DNA from: Bacteroides acidifaciens
GTDB taxonomy: Bacteria; Bacteroidota; Bacteroidia; Bacteroidales; Bacteroidaceae
Assembly (NCBI RefSeq): GCF_024623065.1
Contig: NZ_JANJZR010000050.1
Span: forward strand, 1-33,240
Length of the DNA: 33,240 bases
Reading direction: 5' to 3'
This document shows, piece after piece, positions 30,370 to 33,240 of this stretch. Positions within the stretch are counted from its first letter, which is position 1, and each line of letters begins with the position of its first letter. A program made the translations under genes and the position numbers. The notes beneath the pieces were generated by a model that did no database searches, was not told the DNA's origin, and saw nothing but the letters and a program-made list of their open reading frames with translations.

Positions 30370-30508
30370 CTGACAGGCTGTTGATTATGATACATCATGA
30401 TTGCATGTGTGACAGCAAAATTGCCGTTACCTTGCTGTCACCACGTGCTGTCACACGATTAAATGTTTGTAATCAGATGATTATGTACCAATGTGTGACA
30501 GATGACAG
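30370..30508. promoter_or_regulatory. Cluster of TGTGACAG / CTGTCACA motifs
   Basis: GTGTGACAGCAA (30407-30418), TTGCTGTCAC (30432-30441), GCTGTCACAC (30447-30456) and TGTGTGACAG (30492-30501) form inverted and direct pairs. Partial TGACAG copies lie near 30371 and 30503. The first two make a perfect 10-bp inverted repeat. The arrangement looks like a multi-site operator or recombinase-binding region upstream of the Rpn array, but about 150 bases separate it from the first -7 box. Confidence 0.4.
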
Positions 30509-30655
30509 ATAATTTTCATTTTTTTTATTTTGTAGAGAGTTGACCTTAAGTTTAAGTTATAAATGCGACAGTTGATTGAGAAGATAATGAATAATCACAG
30601 AATCACACGGTAGCAAAAATCTTCTTTTAAATTGTGATAATTCATTTTCAAGCGT

Positions 30656-30663
30656 TATCTTTG
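30656..30663 (+). promoter_or_regulatory. -7 box of the first Rpn gene
   Basis: TATCTTTG matches TAnnTTTG, 29 bases before the ATG. The surrounding GTGATAATTC and TATCTTTGTGA are kept in the two downstream intergenic regions, though other bases have diverged. Confidence 0.6.
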
Positions 30664-30692
30664 TGAAATCCAACAGATAAACTTATACCATA

Positions 30693-31601
30693 ATGGCAAA
30701 ATATATCAATCCTTTCACGGACGTCGGTTTCAAGAAAATCTTCGGTCAGGAAGTCAGCAAGGACTTGCTGATAGATTTTCTCAATGACCTTCTAGTGGAC
30801 GAAAAGAGCATCACTGACATCACTTTTCTGGATAAGGAGGTCTTGCCCGAGTATATGGGCGACCGTGGTGTCATCTACGACATTTACTGTACGACCGAGA
30901 ACGGCGAGCAGTTTATCGTCGAGATGCAGAACCGCCAGCAGGTTAATTTCCGCGAACGCGCTTTGTATTATCTTTCCCATGCCGTTTCTCGCCAAGGGGA
31001 GAAGGGTGCCGACTGGCGTTTCAGCTTGAAAGCCGTTTATGGTGTTTTCTTTATGAACTTCCGTCTGGAGGATATGCCCCACAAGCTTCGCACGGACATC
31101 GTTCTTTCCGACCGTGACACGCACGAACAATTCTCCGACAAGCTTCGTTTTATTTTCATCGAGCTTCCCTCTTTTACGAAGGAAGAGGAGGAATGCGTGA
31201 CAGATTTTGAACGTTGGATTTATGTACTGAAGAATATGGAAACATTGAACAGAATGCCTTTTAAGGCGCGAAAGTCGGTATTCGAGAAGCTTGAAAAGAT
31301 TGTCGACATCGCCTCTCTTTCCAAGGAAGAGCGTATGAAGTATGACGAGAGCATCAAGGTGTATCGTGATAGTCTGGTGACCATGGAGTTTGCCGAGCAG
31401 AAGGGGAGAGCCGAAGGCTTGGCGGAAGGGATGGCGAAAGGACTAGAGAAAGGGATGGAGAAGGGACTGGCGAAAGGCAAGGCAGAAGGTAAAGCGGAAG
31501 AACGCCGTATCATAGCCGGTCAGTTGAAACGGATGGGCATGTCCTTTGATGCTATCCGCGAGGTGACGGGACTTTCCGATTCGGAAATCGATGCTTTATA
31601 A
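30693..31601 (+). CDS. Rpn-family PD-(D/E)XK nuclease, copy 1
   Basis: This 302-residue protein is of the Rpn 'recombination-promoting nuclease/putative transposase' group (PD-(D/E)XK family). E. coli relatives cut DNA, promote RecA-independent recombination and are linked to phage defence. The N-terminus MAKYINPFTDVGFKKIFGQE is diagnostic. Candidate active-site residues are D63 (GVIYDIYCTT) and E77/Q79 (FIVEMQNRQQ), the ExQ variant. The middle is helical (about 85-215). A repeat region of four-residue units (AEGL AEGM AKGL EKGM EKGL AKGK AEGK, about 237-265) forms a charged helix. The C-terminal helix-turn-helix-like tail is GMSFDAIREVTGLSDSEIDAL. It is the first of three tandem copies, each with its own -7 box. 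Confidence 0.88.
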   Translation: MAKYINPFTDVGFKKIFGQEVSKDLLIDFLNDLLVDEKSITDITFLDKEVLPEYMGDRGVIYDIYCTTENGEQFIVEMQNRQQVNFRERALYYLSHAVSRQGEKGADWRFSLKAVYGVFFMNFRLEDMPHKLRTDIVLSDRDTHEQFSDKLRFIFIELPSFTKEEEECVTDFERWIYVLKNMETLNRMPFKARKSVFEKLEKIVDIASLSKEERMKYDESIKVYRDSLVTMEFAEQKGRAEGLAEGMAKGLEKGMEKGLAKGKAEGKAEERRIIAGQLKRMGMSFDAIREVTGLSDSEIDAL

Positions 31602-31662
31602 GTATCGTTTGGTCTCATGTGGGAATCTTCTCTTTAAATAGTGATAATTCGTATTCAGTTAT

Positions 31663-31670
31663 TATCTTTG
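31663..31670 (+). promoter_or_regulatory. -7 box of the second Rpn gene
   Basis: TATCTTTG lies 27 bases before the second Rpn ATG. The whole 96-base intergenic segment (31602-31697) is the same as that before copy 3 except for about one base. Confidence 0.6.
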
Positions 31671-31697
31671 TGATATAAAACATAGAATCAAGCAATC

Positions 31698-32582
31698 ATG
31701 GCAAAGTTTATCAACCCTTTCACGGACGTAGGTTTCAAGAAAATCTTCGGTCAGGAAGTCAGCAAGGACTTGCTGATAGATTTTCTCAATGACCTTCTAG
31801 TGGACGAAAAGAGCATCACTGATATCACTTTTCTCGATAAAGAGATTCTCCCAGAGTATATGGGCGACCGTGGTGTCATCTACGACATTTACTGTACGAC
31901 TGAGAGCGGTGAGCAGTTTATTGTCGAGATGCAGAACCGCCAGCAGGTCAACTTCCGCGAACGTGCTTTGTATTACCTTTCCCATGCTGTTTCCCGTCAG
32001 GGCGAGAAGGGTGCCGACTGGCGTTTCAACTTGAAAGCCGTTTACGGTGTTTTCTTTATGAACTTCCGGCTGGAGAATATGCCCCACAAGCTTCGCACGG
32101 ACATCGTTCTTTCCGACCGTGACACGCACGAACAATTCTCCGACAAGCTTCGTTTTATTTTCATCGAGCTTCCCTCTTTCCGGAAGGAAGAGGAGGAATG
32201 TGTGACAGATTTTGATCGTTGGATTTATGTACTGAAGAATATGGAAACATTGAACAGAATGCCTTTTAAGGCGCGAAAGTCGGTATTCGAGAAGCTTGAA
32301 AAGATTGTCGACATCGCCTCTCTTTCCAAGGAGGAGCGTGTGAAGTATGACGAGAGTATCAAGGTGTATCGTGATAGTCTGGTGACGATGGAGTTTGCCG
32401 AGCAGAAGGGGAGAGCTGAAGGTTTGGCAGAAGGGATGGAGAAGGGACTGGCAAAAGGCAAGGCAGAAGGTAAAGCTGAAGAACGCCGTATCATAGCCGG
32501 TCAGTTGAAACGGATGGGCATGTCCTTTGATGCTATCCGCGAGGTGACGGGACTTTCCGATTCGGAAATCGATGCTTTATAA
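31698..32582 (+). CDS. Rpn-family PD-(D/E)XK nuclease, copy 2
   Basis: This 294-residue protein is nearly identical to copy 1 and keeps the active-site residues (D63, E77, Q79). Differences include Lys to Phe at position 4 region (MAKFINPF), E to S before GEQF, and TKEE to RKEE near residue 160. The main difference is the loss of eight residues (two four-residue units) from the C-terminal repeat, here AEGL AEGM EKGL AKGK AEGK. The last 40 codons and the following intergenic region look identical to those of copy 1. This points to recent duplication or gene conversion. Both copies look intact. Confidence 0.88.
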   Translation: MAKFINPFTDVGFKKIFGQEVSKDLLIDFLNDLLVDEKSITDITFLDKEILPEYMGDRGVIYDIYCTTESGEQFIVEMQNRQQVNFRERALYYLSHAVSRQGEKGADWRFNLKAVYGVFFMNFRLENMPHKLRTDIVLSDRDTHEQFSDKLRFIFIELPSFRKEEEECVTDFDRWIYVLKNMETLNRMPFKARKSVFEKLEKIVDIASLSKEERVKYDESIKVYRDSLVTMEFAEQKGRAEGLAEGMEKGLAKGKAEGKAEERRIIAGQLKRMGMSFDAIREVTGLSDSEIDAL

Positions 32583-32643
32583 GTATCGTTTGGTCTCATG
32601 TGGGAATCTTCTCTTTAAATAGTGATAATTCGTATTCAGTTAT

Positions 32644-32651
32644 TATCTTTG
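32644..32651 (+). promoter_or_regulatory. -7 box of the third Rpn gene
   Basis: TATCTTTG lies 27 bases before the third Rpn ATG, within the duplicated 96-base intergenic segment. Confidence 0.6.
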
Positions 32652-32678
32652 TGATATAAAACATAGAATCAAGCAACC

Positions 32679-33240
32679 ATGGCAAAGTTTATCAATCCTT
32701 TCACGGACGTAGGTTTCAAGAAAATCTTCGGTCAGGAAGTCAGCAAAGATTTGCTGATAGATTTTCTCAATGACCTTCTTGTGGAGGAGAAAAGCATCAC
32801 CGATATCACTTTTCTGGATAAGGAGGTCTTGCCCGAGTATATGGGCGACCGTGGTGTCATCTACGACATTTACTGTACGACTGAGAACGGCGAGCAGTTT
32901 ATTGTCGAGATGCAGAACCGCCAGCAGGTCAACTTCCGCGAACGCGCTTTGTATTATCTTTCCCATGCCGTTTCCCGCCAAGGCGAGAAGGGTGCCGATT
33001 GGCGTTTTAACCTGAAAGCCGTTTACGGTGTTTTCTTTATGAACTTCCGGCTGGAGAATATGCCCCACAAACTTCGTACGGACATCGTTCTTTCTGACCG
33101 TGACACGCACGAACAATTCTCCGACAAGCTTCGTTTTATTTTCATCGAGCTTCCCTCTTTCACGAAGGAAGAGGCGGAGTGTGTGACAGATTTTGATCGT
33201 TGGATTTATGTACTGAAGAATATGGAAACATTGAACAGAA
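32679..33240 (+). CDS. Rpn-family PD-(D/E)XK nuclease, copy 3 (cut by window end)
   Basis: The first 187 codons of a third copy are present and open to the edge. It begins MAKFINPFTDVGFKKIFGQE and keeps D63 and the EMQ motif. Small differences include VEEKSITD for VDEKSITD and TKEEAECVTD near residue 160. At several sites it agrees with copy 1 and at others with copy 2, a mosaic expected from gene conversion. The C-terminal repeat lies beyond the window, so its length and integrity cannot be judged. Confidence 0.85.
   Translation, partial: MAKFINPFTDVGFKKIFGQEVSKDLLIDFLNDLLVEEKSITDITFLDKEVLPEYMGDRGVIYDIYCTTENGEQFIVEMQNRQQVNFRERALYYLSHAVSRQGEKGADWRFNLKAVYGVFFMNFRLENMPHKLRTDIVLSDRDTHEQFSDKLRFIFIELPSFTKEEAECVTDFDRWIYVLKNMETLNR

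Larger units (their letters stand above)
29816..30596. other. Gene-free A/T-rich region with palindromes and short repeats
   Basis: No convincing coding frame is seen on either strand. The region contains a doubled CATTCATTAAT (about 29829-29860), the nested palindromes at 29911-29998, the TGACAG cluster at 30370-30508, and a T-rich tract at 30514-30532. Weak resemblance to the MITE termini is seen near 30136-30150 and 30309-30322, which might be an older, decayed copy. Otherwise I see nothing. Confidence 0.6.

Noticed and set aside
1..33240. tRNA or rRNA genes
   Set aside because: No cloverleaf or ribosomal RNA sequence was recognised on either strand when reading the intergenic regions.

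Overview
The window looks like chromosome from a gut Bacteroides species (phylum Bacteroidota). The reasons are TAnnTTTG-type -7 promoter boxes, weak ribosome binding sites, Ser-type (SxPSR) sulfatases, a meso-diaminopimelate dehydrogenase, and families typical of Bacteroides: DUF3987, DUF4493, PCMD, calycin-like lipoproteins and IS66/IS1182-type insertion sequences. I cannot name the species from the sequence alone.

Layout. 1-1040 is accessory: the end of a dispersed repeat, then a decayed DUF3987 gene with an amber codon, on the minus strand. 1128-16196 is mostly core housekeeping, denser and more G/C-rich. It holds ddh (-), ruvA (+) with an unknown 331-residue protein and a 45-residue basic protein behind it, a TPR-like lipoprotein (-), cca (+), two sulfatases (-), an M24 aminopeptidase (-), glutamate dehydrogenase (-), and a large protein fusing receiver-like domains to a PEP-synthase ATP-grasp domain (+). 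Terminators and -7 boxes are visible between most of these units.

16422-27909 is an A/T-richer, single-strand cell-surface locus. Three modular DUF4493 lipoproteins (two ending in a PCMD domain), two paralogous outer-membrane barrel proteins and a PCMD lipoprotein are packed with gaps of 27 bases or less, so they look like one operon. After fragments of an IS66-type element and of a DUF4143 ATPase gene comes a separately promoted calycin-like/PCMD lipoprotein with a very clear surface-export signal. The products probably form an outer-membrane surface assembly, perhaps for adhesion or glycan capture. No SusC/SusD pair or known fimbrial gene is present, so its function is open. This is my main candidate for an undescribed system.

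27942-33240 is a mobile and unstable zone: an internally deleted IS1182-type element, a 161-bp MITE-like element whose inverted partner opens the window, 1.2 kb of gene-free DNA with palindromes and TGACAG repeats, and three tandem near-identical genes for Rpn/PD-(D/E)XK nucleases. The third is cut by the window edge. The Rpn array is the second notable system: each copy has its own promoter, and the copies vary in length through an in-frame repeat near the C-terminus.
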